A stretch of 64,000 nucleotides of DNA from Alkaliphilus metalliredigens QYMF (lineage in GTDB: Bacteria > Bacillota > Clostridia > Peptostreptococcales > Natronincolaceae): contig NC_009633.1 of NCBI RefSeq assembly GCF_000016985.1, positions 4,693,539-4,757,538 on the forward strand, in the 5' to 3' direction. Shown one piece after another: positions 43,825 through 52,529 of the stretch. A model generated the notes under the pieces. It had not been told where the DNA came from. It did not search any database and was given only the letters and a program-made list of their open reading frames with translations. Numbering within the stretch: position 1 is the stretch's first letter; the number at the start of each line of letters is the position of its first letter. Both the position numbers and the translations under genes were made by a program.

Positions 43825-44757
43825 CTATCGTCCCTCCTTCTTAGCTCGGGAAAGCACAAAATCTGCAATTAAGTTAATGAAGCTAGTCATGGCTAATAGT
43901 ACAATTCCAACAGCAAACAAAGCATGATAGTGGGTTCCATTTCGAACAGTATCTCCCATTTCCGCCGCAATGGTGGCAGTCATGGTTCTTCCTGATACAA
44001 GGAAGGAGCCTGGAATTTGCGCTGCATTTCCCGTTACCATCATCACTGTCATTGTCTCTCCCACTGCCCTTCCAATCCCTAGCATCACTGCGGCAATTAT
44101 TCCTGAAGATGCGGCTGGAACAAGGGCGTAAAGAATGGTTTCCCACCTAGTAGCGCCTAGGGCTAGGGATGCCTCACGATATTCCTTTGGTAATGCGTTG
44201 AGGGCATCATCGGATATACTAATGATGGTAGGTAAAGCCATAAATGAGACCAAAATCGATCCTGTCAATATGGTAAATCCAGATGATATATTAAATGTCA
44301 CTCTAACCCAGCTAGATAAGATCACAATTCCAAGAAAGCCTAGTACAACAGATGGAATTGCCGATAAAAATTCTATAATAACCTTTAAAACCGTCTTGGT
44401 TTTGGGTGGTGCCACCTCAGCAATAAAGATGGCACTTCCAATACCTAGGGGGACGGAAATAAAGACAGCTCCCAATGTTACCATCACGGACCCTGCCACC
44501 AATGGTAGTATTCCATATTGTGAATTCACCGAAATAGGAAACCAAAATTCTCCAAACAAAAAATCCTTCAATGCAATATCATCAAACAATCGTATTCCAG
44601 TTCGAAATAGAAACAGAAAAATCAAGGCAATGATAGCGATGGATGTCATTCCTAAAACAAAAATCACTTTTTCAATTACAAATTCACCCATGCTATTTTT
44701 CATATTTTTATTTAGGCTCTTTCGCTTTTTCTTGATTTCCATTGTTGTATCAGCCAT
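43825..44757 (-). CDS. pstC: Phosphate ABC transporter permease PstC
   Basis: This 310-residue permease has about six membrane helices after a basic N-terminus (MADTTMEIKKKRKSLNKN) and the EAA loop DDALNALPKEYREASLALGATRWE. It pairs with PstA. It follows pstS after a 234-bp gap that holds a hairpin, and ends directly against pstA. Confidence 0.97.
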   Translation of the reverse strand: MADTTMEIKKKRKSLNKNMKNSMGEFVIEKVIFVLGMTSIAIIALIFLFLFRTGIRLFDDIALKDFLFGEFWFPISVNSQYGILPLVAGSVMVTLGAVFISVPLGIGSAIFIAEVAPPKTKTVLKVIIEFLSAIPSVVLGFLGIVILSSWVRVTFNISSGFTILTGSILVSFMALPTIISISDDALNALPKEYREASLALGATRWETILYALVPAASSGIIAAVMLGIGRAVGETMTVMMVTGNAAQIPGSFLVSGRTMTATIAAEMGDTVRNGTHYHALFAVGIVLLAMTSFINLIADFVLSRAKKEGR

Positions 44758-44909
44758 TTTTACACCTCTCTATCTATATATAAACAATCTATCCTAATCA
44801 GTAACAGCCCTAGTCAATTGTCACATTCTTAATCTAAAATCATAAAATTCTTTATCTTCATTTTCTATCCCCATAGAAAAACAACATCCTCTTCATGTAA
44901 GAAAGATGA

Positions 44910-44934
44910 GCGGATGGTCCAATGTACCATCCGC
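44910..44934 (-). terminator. Hairpin between pstS and pstC
   Basis: GCGGATGGT (44910-44918) and ACCATCCGC (44926-44934), a perfect 9-bp stem with a 7-nt loop, no T-run. It lies in the pstS-pstC gap and fits a partial terminator or mRNA stabiliser that keeps pstS expression above the rest of the operon. Confidence 0.6.
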
Positions 44935-44991
44935 GATCCTCTTTTGAATCATAGGCTCCATATCATCTTGTTCTGGCTTAATTTTACTAAT

Positions 44992-45903
44992 TTACTTTAC
45001 TGGGATAAACCCTATTTCTTCTACAATACTTTGTCCTTCTGCTGCCATAATAAAGTCCATGTATATCTCTATGACTCCTGTTGGTTCTCCAGCCGTGTAT
45101 AGGAATAGTGGTCTTGCCACAGGATAATCTCCAGCCGAAATAGTTGCTAAGGATGGTAAGAAAGCCTCACTGCTATCATCAAGAGATACAGCAACCCCCT
45201 GAACTGTGTCACTTAAATACGCTAACCCAATATATCCAATTCCATTAACATCTTGTATTACTGCTTCAACAATCGCTTGTGTTGAAGGCATTAAGTTTGA
45301 GTGTGTTGCATACTCTTCATCTTCTAACACAAATTCTTTAAAGAAAGCGTAGGTTCCAGAGTTAGATTCCCTTGAGTATAATGTAATATTTGCATCATTC
45401 CCACCGAAGTCCTTCCAGTTGGTCTTTTCTCCCGTGAAGATGTCCTTTAAATCTGCCATTGTTAATTCTTGTACTGGATTGTCATTATGAACTGCAATGG
45501 CAATTCCATCTCTTCCTGTCACATGCTCTATGATCTCAATACCATTGTCTTTTCCTTGTTGTATTTCCTCGCCTTTAATTTGTCGTGAAGATTGTGCAAT
45601 ATCAGCAGTTCCATTAATCATAGCAGCAATCCCTGTACCTGATCCACCACCGGTTACGGCTAATTGCGCTTCAGGGTAGTTATCCATAAATACCTCTGCC
45701 CATTGTTGTCCTAGGTTAACCATTGTATCTGAACCTCTAATTTGTATTAACTTACTAAAGTCCACATCATTTCCACCGTTTGTGTCATTTGAACTTACAT
45801 TGTCTCCTGTGTTTGGTTGACCTGCGTCTGCATCTCCTCCACAGCCTACCAACGCACCAGTAACCACCATTGCTAACACAAGTAATAAAGCTAATTTTTT
45901 CAT
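44992..45903 (-). CDS. pstS: Phosphate ABC transporter substrate-binding lipoprotein
   Basis: This 303-residue lipoprotein has a signal peptide ending in the lipobox VTGALVGCGG, then a Ser/Thr/Asn-rich linker and the PstS fold with IQIRGSDTMVNLGQQWAEVF, TGGGSGTGIAAMINGTADIAQSSR and SRESNSGTYAFFKEFVL phosphate-binding loops. It captures phosphate at the membrane surface for PstCAB. The array of PhoP-type repeats lies 79-139 bp ahead of its start, so it is the phosphate-starvation-regulated gene of the operon. Confidence 0.97.
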   Translation of the reverse strand: MKKLALLLVLAMVVTGALVGCGGDADAGQPNTGDNVSSNDTNGGNDVDFSKLIQIRGSDTMVNLGQQWAEVFMDNYPEAQLAVTGGGSGTGIAAMINGTADIAQSSRQIKGEEIQQGKDNGIEIIEHVTGRDGIAIAVHNDNPVQELTMADLKDIFTGEKTNWKDFGGNDANITLYSRESNSGTYAFFKEFVLEDEEYATHSNLMPSTQAIVEAVIQDVNGIGYIGLAYLSDTVQGVAVSLDDSSEAFLPSLATISAGDYPVARPLFLYTAGEPTGVIEIYMDFIMAAEGQSIVEEIGFIPVK

Positions 45904-45955
45904 TTTTTAAATCTCCTTTCATCGAAAAGCATTTTTTAATATTGCTTACAAATTC

Positions 45956-45961
45956 ATTATA
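45956..45961 (-). promoter_or_regulatory. -10 element of the pstS promoter
   Basis: A perfect TATAAT on the minus strand, 53 bp ahead of the pstS ATG and 20 bp downstream of the nearest PhoP-type repeat. No good -35 hexamer is present, as expected for an activator-dependent promoter. Confidence 0.75.
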
Positions 45962-45981
45962 CGACTTTAACTTTGCCACTT

Positions 45982-46042
45982 GGTTAAGTACAAGTTAACC
46001 TCAGGTTAAGGATTAGTTAATAGAATGTTATGGTTTTGTTAA
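45982..46042 (-). promoter_or_regulatory. PhoP-box array upstream of pstS (six 11-bp-phased repeats)
   Basis: On the minus strand six hexamers TTAACA, ATAACA, TTAACT, TTAACC, TTAACT and TTAACC are placed exactly every 11 bp (plus-strand positions 46037, 46026, 46015, 46004, 45993 and 45982). This matches the Bacillus PhoP-binding direct-repeat pattern TT(A/T/C)ACA with 5-bp spacers. Four copies usually suffice to bind two dimers; six here imply strong phosphate-starvation control. Confidence 0.9.
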
Positions 46043-46197
46043 GTGATTTCTACTCAGTCACCATTACGATTTTTTGCTAAATACGATGCTATTGATCCCC
46101 TAGGTTTGGTATACTAATACTAGGTTGAGAAAGCTTTAGAATGCATCCATCATTTGATTTTGAAGCTTCCTTATATTAAAAATCTAGGAGGGATTCT

Positions 46198-46869
46198 ATG
46201 AAGATTCAATATTTAGGACATTCAGCCTTTTATGTGGAGGCTGGTGAGATGAAGGCCTTAATTGACCCCTTTATTCCCGAGACCTTGACCCATCCCATTT
46301 TTTCATTTGCTGATATTACCCATATTTTTATCACCCATGGACATGGAGACCATTTAGGCAGTACCCTTTCTATCGTAAGAGAATCCAATGCAACAGTAAT
46401 CACCAATTATGAGATTTCTCTTTATCTTCAATCTAAAGGCGTGAACTGCCATTCCATGCATATTGGCGGTCGAACAACAATGGACTTTGGCACTGTAAAA
46501 ATGACACCTGCCCTCCATGGATCAGCCATCGAAACAGATGAAGGCCTTGTTTGTGGCGGAAACCCTGGGGGATTTGTCATTGAGTGTCAAGGTAAGAAGC
46601 TTTATCATGCAGGGGATACAGGTCTCACAATGGATATGAAACTACTAGCAGTGGAAGAAATTGATGTGGCTCTTCTACCCATTGGGGGGAACTTTACCAT
46701 GGATGTGCAGGATGCAGTAAGAGCCGTAGCATTCATCGGAGCCAAGGTTGCCATTCCAATGCACTATAATACTTTTCCTGTTATTACTGCCTCTCCAGAA
46801 TCCTTTAAAGAGCAGGTCAAGACCAGCCAAGTACATATTTTAAATGTAGAGGAAGTATATAATTTTTAA
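46198..46869 (+). CDS. Metal-dependent hydrolase, UPF0173/MBL-fold family
   Basis: This 223-residue metallo-beta-lactamase-fold protein has FITHGHGDHLG (about 42-52) for the zinc pair, HAGDTGLTMDM with a metal-bridging Asp, and a closing PMHYNTFPVI with the last His. This pattern fits the UPF0173 metal-dependent hydrolases (YtkL-like) of Firmicutes. The substrate is unknown. TAGGAGGG precedes the ATG. It is a single gene with its own terminator. Confidence 0.92.
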   Translation: MKIQYLGHSAFYVEAGEMKALIDPFIPETLTHPIFSFADITHIFITHGHGDHLGSTLSIVRESNATVITNYEISLYLQSKGVNCHSMHIGGRTTMDFGTVKMTPALHGSAIETDEGLVCGGNPGGFVIECQGKKLYHAGDTGLTMDMKLLAVEEIDVALLPIGGNFTMDVQDAVRAVAFIGAKVAIPMHYNTFPVITASPESFKEQVKTSQVHILNVEEVYNF

Positions 46870-46880
46870 TTTGAATCCCT

Positions 46881-46910
46881 AGGGTGTCTTTAGGCGCCCT
46901 TCTTTTTTTT
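46881..46910 (+). terminator. Rho-independent terminator after the MBL hydrolase gene
   Basis: AGGGTGTC and GGCGCCCT (46881-46888, 46893-46900) pair with two G-T pairs around a TTTA loop, then TTCTTTTTTTT. Confidence 0.85.
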
Positions 46911-47069
46911 AGGATCCTATTGCAAATTATTATCATTTATCATACTATATATATTATCGTGTCTTACCTTTGACTTTGAATTTAAAAAATGTCATGATGT
47001 AAAGGGTCTTAGCAATAGACCTAAGATACAAATGTATTATATAAAGCTACAACTTAGGAGGTTTCTCAT

Positions 47070-47921
47070 ATGAAGGATAGAAATAAGGGTATTTTATATA
47101 TGCTTCTAGCGTCTTTATTTTTTGCGCTAATGGCTTCCGCCGTCAAGTATGCTGGAGATCTACCCACAATGCAAAAAGTTTTCTTTCGAAATATAGTTGG
47201 ATTTCTTATCTCTGGGTATATGATTTATCGATCCGGAGCGAGCTTTCAAGGAACAAACAAGAAGTATTTGTTTTACCGGTCATTGTTTGGGCTCATAGGG
47301 GTGTTTCTCTCCTTTTATGCCATCGACCGTTTGCCTTTGGCAGATGCAGTGGTGCTTAACCAAATGAATCCGTTTTTTGTTTTGATACTTTCAGCCTTTT
47401 TTCTAGGTGAAAAAATCAAAAAACTGCAAGTACCCGCCATCATTATAGCGATACTAGGTGTCGTATTTATTATCAGACCTCAATTTGATTACACTGTGTT
47501 TCCGGCCTTAATGGGTCTACTCTCAGCAGTTTTTGCTGCTGCAGCCTATACCATTATCCGCCATTTGAGACTGACTGACCATCCCCAAGTCATCGTCTTT
47601 TACTTTACTGGATTTTCAGTGTTTTCCACCCTACCCTTTATGCTTTTAGGTCAATTTCAAATACCTACACTTTTTCAATTGCTGGCATTATTATCCGTAG
47701 GCCTATTTGCTACCATTGCCCAACTCTTGATGACACACGCCTATCGATATGCTGAGGCAGGGGATCTCTCCATCTACTCCTACGCCAAAACTGTATTCTC
47801 TGCCTTATTGGGAATCTTATTATGGGCTGAAATCCCAGATCAATTTAGCCTTTTAGGGATTTTACTCATCTTATTAGGAGCCTATATTAATTACCGTGCA
47901 AAATTAGATCCTGAAAATTAA
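47070..47921 (+). CDS. EamA/DMT-family permease
   Basis: This 283-residue membrane protein has ten predicted helices arranged as two five-helix EamA repeats (about 8-135 and 148-278), with LPLADAVVLNQMNPFFVLILSAF and HAYRYAEAGDLSIYSYAKTVFSALLG at equivalent places. EamA proteins export or import small metabolites. CTTAGGAGG precedes the ATG. Substrate unknown; no regulator beside it. Confidence 0.92.
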   Translation: MKDRNKGILYMLLASLFFALMASAVKYAGDLPTMQKVFFRNIVGFLISGYMIYRSGASFQGTNKKYLFYRSLFGLIGVFLSFYAIDRLPLADAVVLNQMNPFFVLILSAFFLGEKIKKLQVPAIIIAILGVVFIIRPQFDYTVFPALMGLLSAVFAAAAYTIIRHLRLTDHPQVIVFYFTGFSVFSTLPFMLLGQFQIPTLFQLLALLSVGLFATIAQLLMTHAYRYAEAGDLSIYSYAKTVFSALLGILLWAEIPDQFSLLGILLILLGAYINYRAKLDPEN

Positions 47922-47952
47922 ATTCAAAATTCTCATCAAAACGATAAACACT

Positions 47953-48131
47953 AAAAAGAGCGTCTTCGACGCTCTCGCTGGATGAAACAACTAAGCGATC
48001 AACACAATTTAGTAAACTAAATTGGTTGCCTGCTTATAGGAAACCCTAGGTTTCCTTCGACACCAGCGAAGCTGGCTGAGCACCTTCCTGAAAGCGGGCA
48101 GGGGATTTCATCCCTACAACCCCTGTTTTTT
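47953..48131 (-). ncRNA. Candidate structured RNA of unknown type
   Basis: A run of stems: AGAGCGTC/GACGCTCT (47957-47975, 3-nt loop), TCGCT/AGCGA (47975-47998), CAATTTAG/CTAAATTG (48005-48024), then an 8-bp closing stem GCCTGCTT/AAGCGGGC (48028-48035 with 48092-48099) enclosing AGGAAACC/GGTTTCCT (48038-48056) and CCAGC/GCTGG (48063-48075), and finally CAGGGG/CCCCTG (48099-48125), with GGGAT/ATCCC as an alternative. On the minus strand the first stem is followed by TTTTT; on the plus strand the last is followed by TTTTTT, so either strand could be the RNA. It does not look like tmRNA, RNase P, SRP, T-box or a riboswitch I know. Confidence 0.4.
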
Positions 48132-48170
48132 ATATAATAGGAAAGAGATCTTTCCTATTTATATAAAAAA
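48126..48170. repeat. Long AT-rich palindrome
   Basis: TTTTTTATATAATAGGAAAGA and TCTTTCCTATTTATATAAAAAA are inverted copies around a GA centre with one extra base. It separates the structured block from the fbp operon terminator and could form a 20-bp stem. Confidence 0.85.
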
Positions 48171-48206
48171 GACGCTACTTCTCAATAGGAGAAAATAGCG
48201 TCTTTT
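48167..48206 (-). terminator. Terminator of the iron ABC transporter operon
   Basis: AAAAGACGCTA (48167-48177) and TAGCGTCTTTT (48196-48206), an 11-bp stem with T-run on the minus strand, 59 bp after the fbpC stop. Confidence 0.85.
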
Positions 48207-48264
48207 ATTATTTTTAACTGACTCTGCCTTATGATACCATATTGCCATAATGGCATTAGCTTAA

Positions 48265-49323
48265 TTAGTCATCATTTTTAACTACAGATACACAGTTAGG
48301 AAGTACCCTAAATCGAACCTCATCTCCGATGTTAATCTGTTGATCTGGATGAAGATTGACTATCATATCTTGAGAGATTCCACCTTCATCAATGATAGAA
48401 ACCACCGCATCAATGGACTCTCCTGTATAGGTATAGGTTTTAACCTGTCCTTTGATATGTCCACTTGCGTCTACCTGCAAGCTATCGGGACGAATAGAGA
48501 TACAGACCTTTTCTCCAGCACATCGGCAATGAGAATGTGCACATGGTACTGTTCCTAGATTTGTCATGATGGATTGCCCATCTTGATCAATGGTTCCTTC
48601 TAAAATGTTGGATTGTCCTACAAAAGAGGCAACAAAGCGATTTTCTGGATATTGATAAATCTCTCTGGGAGTACCTATTTGTTGTACAATCCCATCCTTC
48701 ATCACAACAATTTGATCTGAAATCGCTAGGGCATCCTTTTGATCATGGCTAACAAAAATAGCTGTTGCTCCCGCTTCTTTAATAATACGTTTCACTTCGA
48801 TCCTCATACTCACCCTTAAATCAGCATCAAGATTACTAAATGGCTCGTCTAATAAGACCACAACAGGCCTCCGTGTTAATGCCCTGGCTAAAGCAACTCT
48901 TTGCTGTTGCCCACCAGATAATTCATAGGGGTAGCGCTGTTCATATCCTTTTAAGTTAACCAGTTCAAGTACTTCCATAACCCTCGACTTACGGTCCTTC
49001 TCCTTGTAACCAAAGCCTACATTATCAAAAACATTAAGATGAGGAAACAGTGCGTAGTCTTGGAAAACCATTCCGATTCCTCTTTTTTCCGGTGGTATCC
49101 AGGTGTTGCTATCACTGACGGTCTTGCCAGCTAAGGATATACTTCCAGAATCGGCCCGTTCAAATCCTGCTATCAATCGTAGGGTTGTGGATTTTCCACA
49201 TCCACTGGGTCCAAGTAATGTCACAATGGATCCTTTTTCTACAACTAAAGAGAGCTCTTTCACAGCAGCCTCCTTTGTTCCAATATAAGTCTTCGTCACT
49301 GATTTTATTTCTATATCATGCAT
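48265..49323 (-). CDS. fbpC: Iron(III) ABC transporter ATP-binding protein (FbpC-like)
   Basis: This 352-residue ATPase of the CUT1/Fbp type has Walker [12 protein letters not shown], signature [15 protein letters not shown], Walker B VVLLDEPFSNLD, and a C-terminal TOBE/MOP regulatory domain (about 240-350). That domain has clustered Cys/His residues (CAHSHCRC near 282-289) which could bind metal. It powers the two-domain permease encoded upstream. AAGGTGG precedes the ATG, 12 bp after the permease stop. Fe3+ rather than other substrates is inferred from the binding protein. Confidence 0.9.
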   Translation of the reverse strand: MHDIEIKSVTKTYIGTKEAAVKELSLVVEKGSIVTLLGPSGCGKSTTLRLIAGFERADSGSISLAGKTVSDSNTWIPPEKRGIGMVFQDYALFPHLNVFDNVGFGYKEKDRKSRVMEVLELVNLKGYEQRYPYELSGGQQQRVALARALTRRPVVVLLDEPFSNLDADLRVSMRIEVKRIIKEAGATAIFVSHDQKDALAISDQIVVMKDGIVQQIGTPREIYQYPENRFVASFVGQSNILEGTIDQDGQSIMTNLGTVPCAHSHCRCAGEKVCISIRPDSLQVDASGHIKGQVKTYTYTGESIDAVVSIIDEGGISQDMIVNLHPDQQINIGDEVRFRVLPNCVSVVKNDD

Positions 49324-49335
49324 GTACTCACCACC

Positions 49336-51012
49336 TTAGTATTTTTTCAACATGTAGCGTAGGGGGACAACGGATACAAGAACAATTAATAAAGCTGCTG
49401 GTGCTGCTAGGTGATAAATGGATTCCGAGGCTTCAAAATAAACCCGAACTGCTAGGGTGTCAAAATTTGGTGGACGCAGCATCAGGGTAGCCGGCAGCTC
49501 TTTGATAGCGCTGACAAAAACCAATGCGCCTCCAGCCAATACTCCTGGTAGCATATTTGGAAGTATCACCTTCAGCATGACCTTCCATGGTGGATATCCA
49601 AGGCTTCGGGCCGCTTCATCGATTCTTGGAGATATCAGGCTTAATGAAGCCTCCCCTGCTTGCATGGCCTGGGGTAGAAATCGAACAACAAAAGCCAATG
49701 CCACGATATAAAACGTCCCATAAAGCCTCGGTAAGTGATTATTAAATATAAAAACAAATCCCAACGCCACAATCACTCCTGGAAGGGCATATCCCGCATA
49801 GCTTAGCTTTTCAATGACCTTTGTAATCAGAGATGGATAACGGCCCTTCAGATAAATAATAGGCATGGAAAACAACATACATAATAATGCTGCAAAACCT
49901 GAAACCTTAAGACTGTTTATGGCAAAACCAAAGAACCGCCCATCAAGTGCTCCCATACGAATCCCAATTCTTGACCAATAAACAAGGACCCCGATGGGAA
50001 GGATCACAGATACAAAAAATACCACACTCACATAAAACAATACAAATGGTTTCCACTTCCCTAATTTTAAAGTCAATGGCTTTCGATAGGTATTGGATGT
50101 TTGATAATATTTATTTTTTCTTCTGGTTTTTGATTCAATCCACAATATAGCCACTGTTAACAAAATAAGCACTAGACTCAATACAGCTGCGGAAGCAGTA
50201 TCAAAACTGGCCCTTTGAAAATAAATAGCAGCGGTAAACGTCACATATCGAAGCATGGCAATGGTACCAAAGTCTCCAAGGACATAGAGAGACACAAGAA
50301 TCCCTCCTGCTCCTATTGCGGGTCGTAAAAGAGGTAAATTGACCTTCCAAAAAACTTCAGAAGTGCTCATCCCTTGTGAATAAGCTGCCTCTTCATAGTT
50401 ACGGTTCATTTTTCGAAGAGAAGCACTGGCAATTAGATATACGTAAGGGTAGGTGAACATGGTGAGCACAAGAAACACACCCCCAAAGGAGTAAATGTTA
50501 ATGCTGTAATCTCCAAGGGCATTGACTAGCCATGGAGTCGACTGCCATAAATCACGGGCCCATCCACTACGACCAAAGACGATAATGTATGTCACAGCCC
50601 CTACATAGGGCGGAACTGTCAATGGCATGGCTAATAGCCATCGCCATGCTTTTTTTCCTGGTATATCTGTGCGAATCACAATCCATGCCAAAGAAACCCC
50701 AATGATCATGGTACTCACTGTAACGGCCCCTGCTAAAGAAAGGGTGTTCCAAAGTAATTGAGGAATCCTTTCATCTAGGAGTCGTTGCCAGCGGTCTATA
50801 CCAGCAAACAAGGACCTCCATATGACATAAACAATGGGAATGGCCATAATAACTGCTATACAGAGTCCAAATACAAACAACCCCATTCCCGGAGGGTTGC
50901 TTTGCCAAATACCCAACCATTTTCTTCTAAAAAAACGGAGAAGGGTTGGAGAAGTTTCTTCTCCAACCTTGACATTTTCATGATTAAATTGTGTTGTGTT
51001 TTTATCGTTCAT
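49336..51012 (-). CDS. fbpB: Iron(III) ABC transporter permease (FbpB-like)
   Basis: This 558-residue permease has about twelve helices in two halves, each with an EAA loop (YEEAAYSQGMSTSEVFWKVNLPLL and IDEAARSLGYPPWKVMLKVILPNM). Fused permeases like this belong to the FbpB/SfuB type of ferric and related importers. GGAGATGG precedes the ATG. It lies between the binding protein and ATPase genes. Confidence 0.92.
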   Translation of the reverse strand: MNDKNTTQFNHENVKVGEETSPTLLRFFRRKWLGIWQSNPPGMGLFVFGLCIAVIMAIPIVYVIWRSLFAGIDRWQRLLDERIPQLLWNTLSLAGAVTVSTMIIGVSLAWIVIRTDIPGKKAWRWLLAMPLTVPPYVGAVTYIIVFGRSGWARDLWQSTPWLVNALGDYSINIYSFGGVFLVLTMFTYPYVYLIASASLRKMNRNYEEAAYSQGMSTSEVFWKVNLPLLRPAIGAGGILVSLYVLGDFGTIAMLRYVTFTAAIYFQRASFDTASAAVLSLVLILLTVAILWIESKTRRKNKYYQTSNTYRKPLTLKLGKWKPFVLFYVSVVFFVSVILPIGVLVYWSRIGIRMGALDGRFFGFAINSLKVSGFAALLCMLFSMPIIYLKGRYPSLITKVIEKLSYAGYALPGVIVALGFVFIFNNHLPRLYGTFYIVALAFVVRFLPQAMQAGEASLSLISPRIDEAARSLGYPPWKVMLKVILPNMLPGVLAGGALVFVSAIKELPATLMLRPPNFDTLAVRVYFEASESIYHLAAPAALLIVLVSVVPLRYMLKKY

Positions 51013-51070
51013 GATGCCATCTCCTATTATGATAACTTTAATTCTCTACAGTTATTTTACATTTTTGCAA

Positions 51071-52150
51071 TTATTTTAAGTCTAAGTCTAGTCCAGATGC
51101 CTCAATGAGCGCTGTTGTGTCTTCAAAATAATTACCAAGCTCTTTAATAGGCATATCTTGAACCTTTAAATCACTGAAGTCTACAATATGTGGTTGTACT
51201 TCAGCTGGGTAAACAGCTCCATATTGTGAGTTAATCAGAAGCTCAAGTGATTCTCCTACGAATGCCACCTGATTTTCAGGTAATAACAACCACTCAATGA
51301 AAGCAATTGCATTGCCTTCATTAGGTCCGCCACTCACAAGGCCTACCCCAGCTGCATTAGCAACCACTCCCATTTCATCTTCTTCTTGATCAAGATAGAT
51401 AAAGCCTACATTATTATTTTCAGGCTCTACTAATTGCTGATGGAAGTAGTAGTTGTTCACAAGACCAAAGGAATGCTCTCCAGCACCTACAGCCCTACGA
51501 ATGTCTCCATGCCCTTGATAAATACCAGCTGAATTAGCTCGAATTGCGGCAATCCACTCAGCTGTTTTTTCATCTCCCCACTGATAACGAAGGGCTGAAA
51601 CATGTCCAGTCATTCCACCGTTACCTCCACGGGTAATTGCAAATCCATTTTCAACCGTTGCCCATTTAGAGTCAAATAAATCTTCATTGCTCTTTGGCAT
51701 TTCTTCTTCGGTGATCATATCTTTATTATAAATAAAACCACGGGCTCTAGCAGAAATTGCAAAGTATGCGTTGTCTTCTGCTCTAAAATCTGCTGGAATT
51801 GTTTCAATTCCCTCTGGATTTGATCCTTGTAATAATCCCTTACTGTCTAGGTATCCTAAAGCACCAAGATCATTTGAAATAAAGATGTCAGCCCGAACAT
51901 TATTTTTTTCTTCAGCAATTTGAAGGGGATTAGCCCCATGTAATGCTAATACTTCAATTCCTGTATCTTCAGTGAATTTCTCAAGTAATGCTTGAACAAA
52001 CCTTTCATTTCTTCCTGAATACACCACTAATTCATTTGATTCAGAATCACCTTGTTCACCTGAAGCAGGTTGCTCACTACTACAACCCACTGTAATGAAT
52101 GCAAATAATGCTACCATTAATAATGCTAATACGCTTTTACTTTTAAACAT
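51071..52150 (-). CDS. fbpA: Iron(III) ABC transporter substrate-binding lipoprotein (FbpA-like)
   Basis: This 359-residue lipoprotein has a signal peptide with the lipobox ITVGCSS, an acidic Ser/Glu-rich linker, then ELVVYSGRNERFVQALLEKFTEDTGI and NNYYFHQQL, where the adjacent tyrosines match iron(III)-coordinating residues of FbpA/FutA-type proteins. It delivers ferric iron to FbpBC. Fur-box-like sequences lie 97-163 bp ahead of the start. Confidence 0.92.
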   Translation of the reverse strand: MFKSKSVLALLMVALFAFITVGCSSEQPASGEQGDSESNELVVYSGRNERFVQALLEKFTEDTGIEVLALHGANPLQIAEEKNNVRADIFISNDLGALGYLDSKGLLQGSNPEGIETIPADFRAEDNAYFAISARARGFIYNKDMITEEEMPKSNEDLFDSKWATVENGFAITRGGNGGMTGHVSALRYQWGDEKTAEWIAAIRANSAGIYQGHGDIRRAVGAGEHSFGLVNNYYFHQQLVEPENNNVGFIYLDQEEDEMGVVANAAGVGLVSGGPNEGNAIAFIEWLLLPENQVAFVGESLELLINSQYGAVYPAEVQPHIVDFSDLKVQDMPIKELGNYFEDTTALIEASGLDLDLK

Positions 52151-52246
52151 GTTTTGTTTCCTCCTCTAGTTGTCTACAATATTGAGTTTTTACAGTTTGT
52201 TTTTAGTACTTACAAAGGCGTCCCTATGTACATGACTTTTCCAAAT

Positions 52247-52313
52247 TGATAAGTATAATCATTTGAACTTTCTAGGCAATTGTAAGTATATACTATCTAG
52301 TAATAGTTATCAA
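52247..52313 (-). promoter_or_regulatory. Fur-box-like sites upstream of fbpA
   Basis: TGATAAGTATAATCA (52247-52261) matches the Bacillus Fur 7-1-7 consensus TGATAAT-N-ATTATCA at 12 of 14 positions. A weaker related palindrome (TGATAACTATTACTA on the minus strand, 52299-52313) lies 38 bp further upstream. Both are ahead of the iron-importer operon, so iron-dependent repression by Fur is likely. Confidence 0.65.
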
Positions 52314-52486
52314 CGGAAAATCAAAAAAAAGCTTGTCTTTTACTTGTCAATATTAAATGATGTCTTGTGAGTGTATGAATAAATTTTAGACTTATATATA
52401 CTCTCAGCTCTGTTCTTCAGTTCAACACTTGAGCTAATTCTTTTTAAGGGTCCTCCTCTACTTCTTCTCTTATTATCATTATACAC

Positions 52487-52529
52487 AAAACAGAGCAGGG
52501 CATCTGTGATAAATGTCCTGCTCTGTTTT
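52487..52529. terminator. Terminator after the thiolase gene
   Basis: AAAACAGAGCAGGGCAT (52487-52503) and ATGTCCTGCTCTGTTTT (52513-52529), a 17-bp stem with one G-T pair and T-runs on both strands. Confidence 0.9.

Larger units (their letters stand above)
47922..48264. other. 343-bp non-coding gap with dense secondary structure
   Basis: Between the convergent EamA and fbpC genes. It contains the structured block 47957-48125, a palindrome at 48126-48170 and the fbpC-operon terminator at 48167-48206. It is much richer in G+C than the surrounding intergenic DNA. No open reading frame with a ribosome-binding site is seen. Confidence 0.8.

Noticed and set aside
47953-48131. tmRNA, RNase P RNA, SRP RNA, 6S RNA, T-box or cobalamin riboswitch
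   Set aside because: None of their conserved sequence blocks is visible, and no gene lies suitably downstream for a riboswitch or T-box on either strand. It is kept only as an unknown structured candidate.
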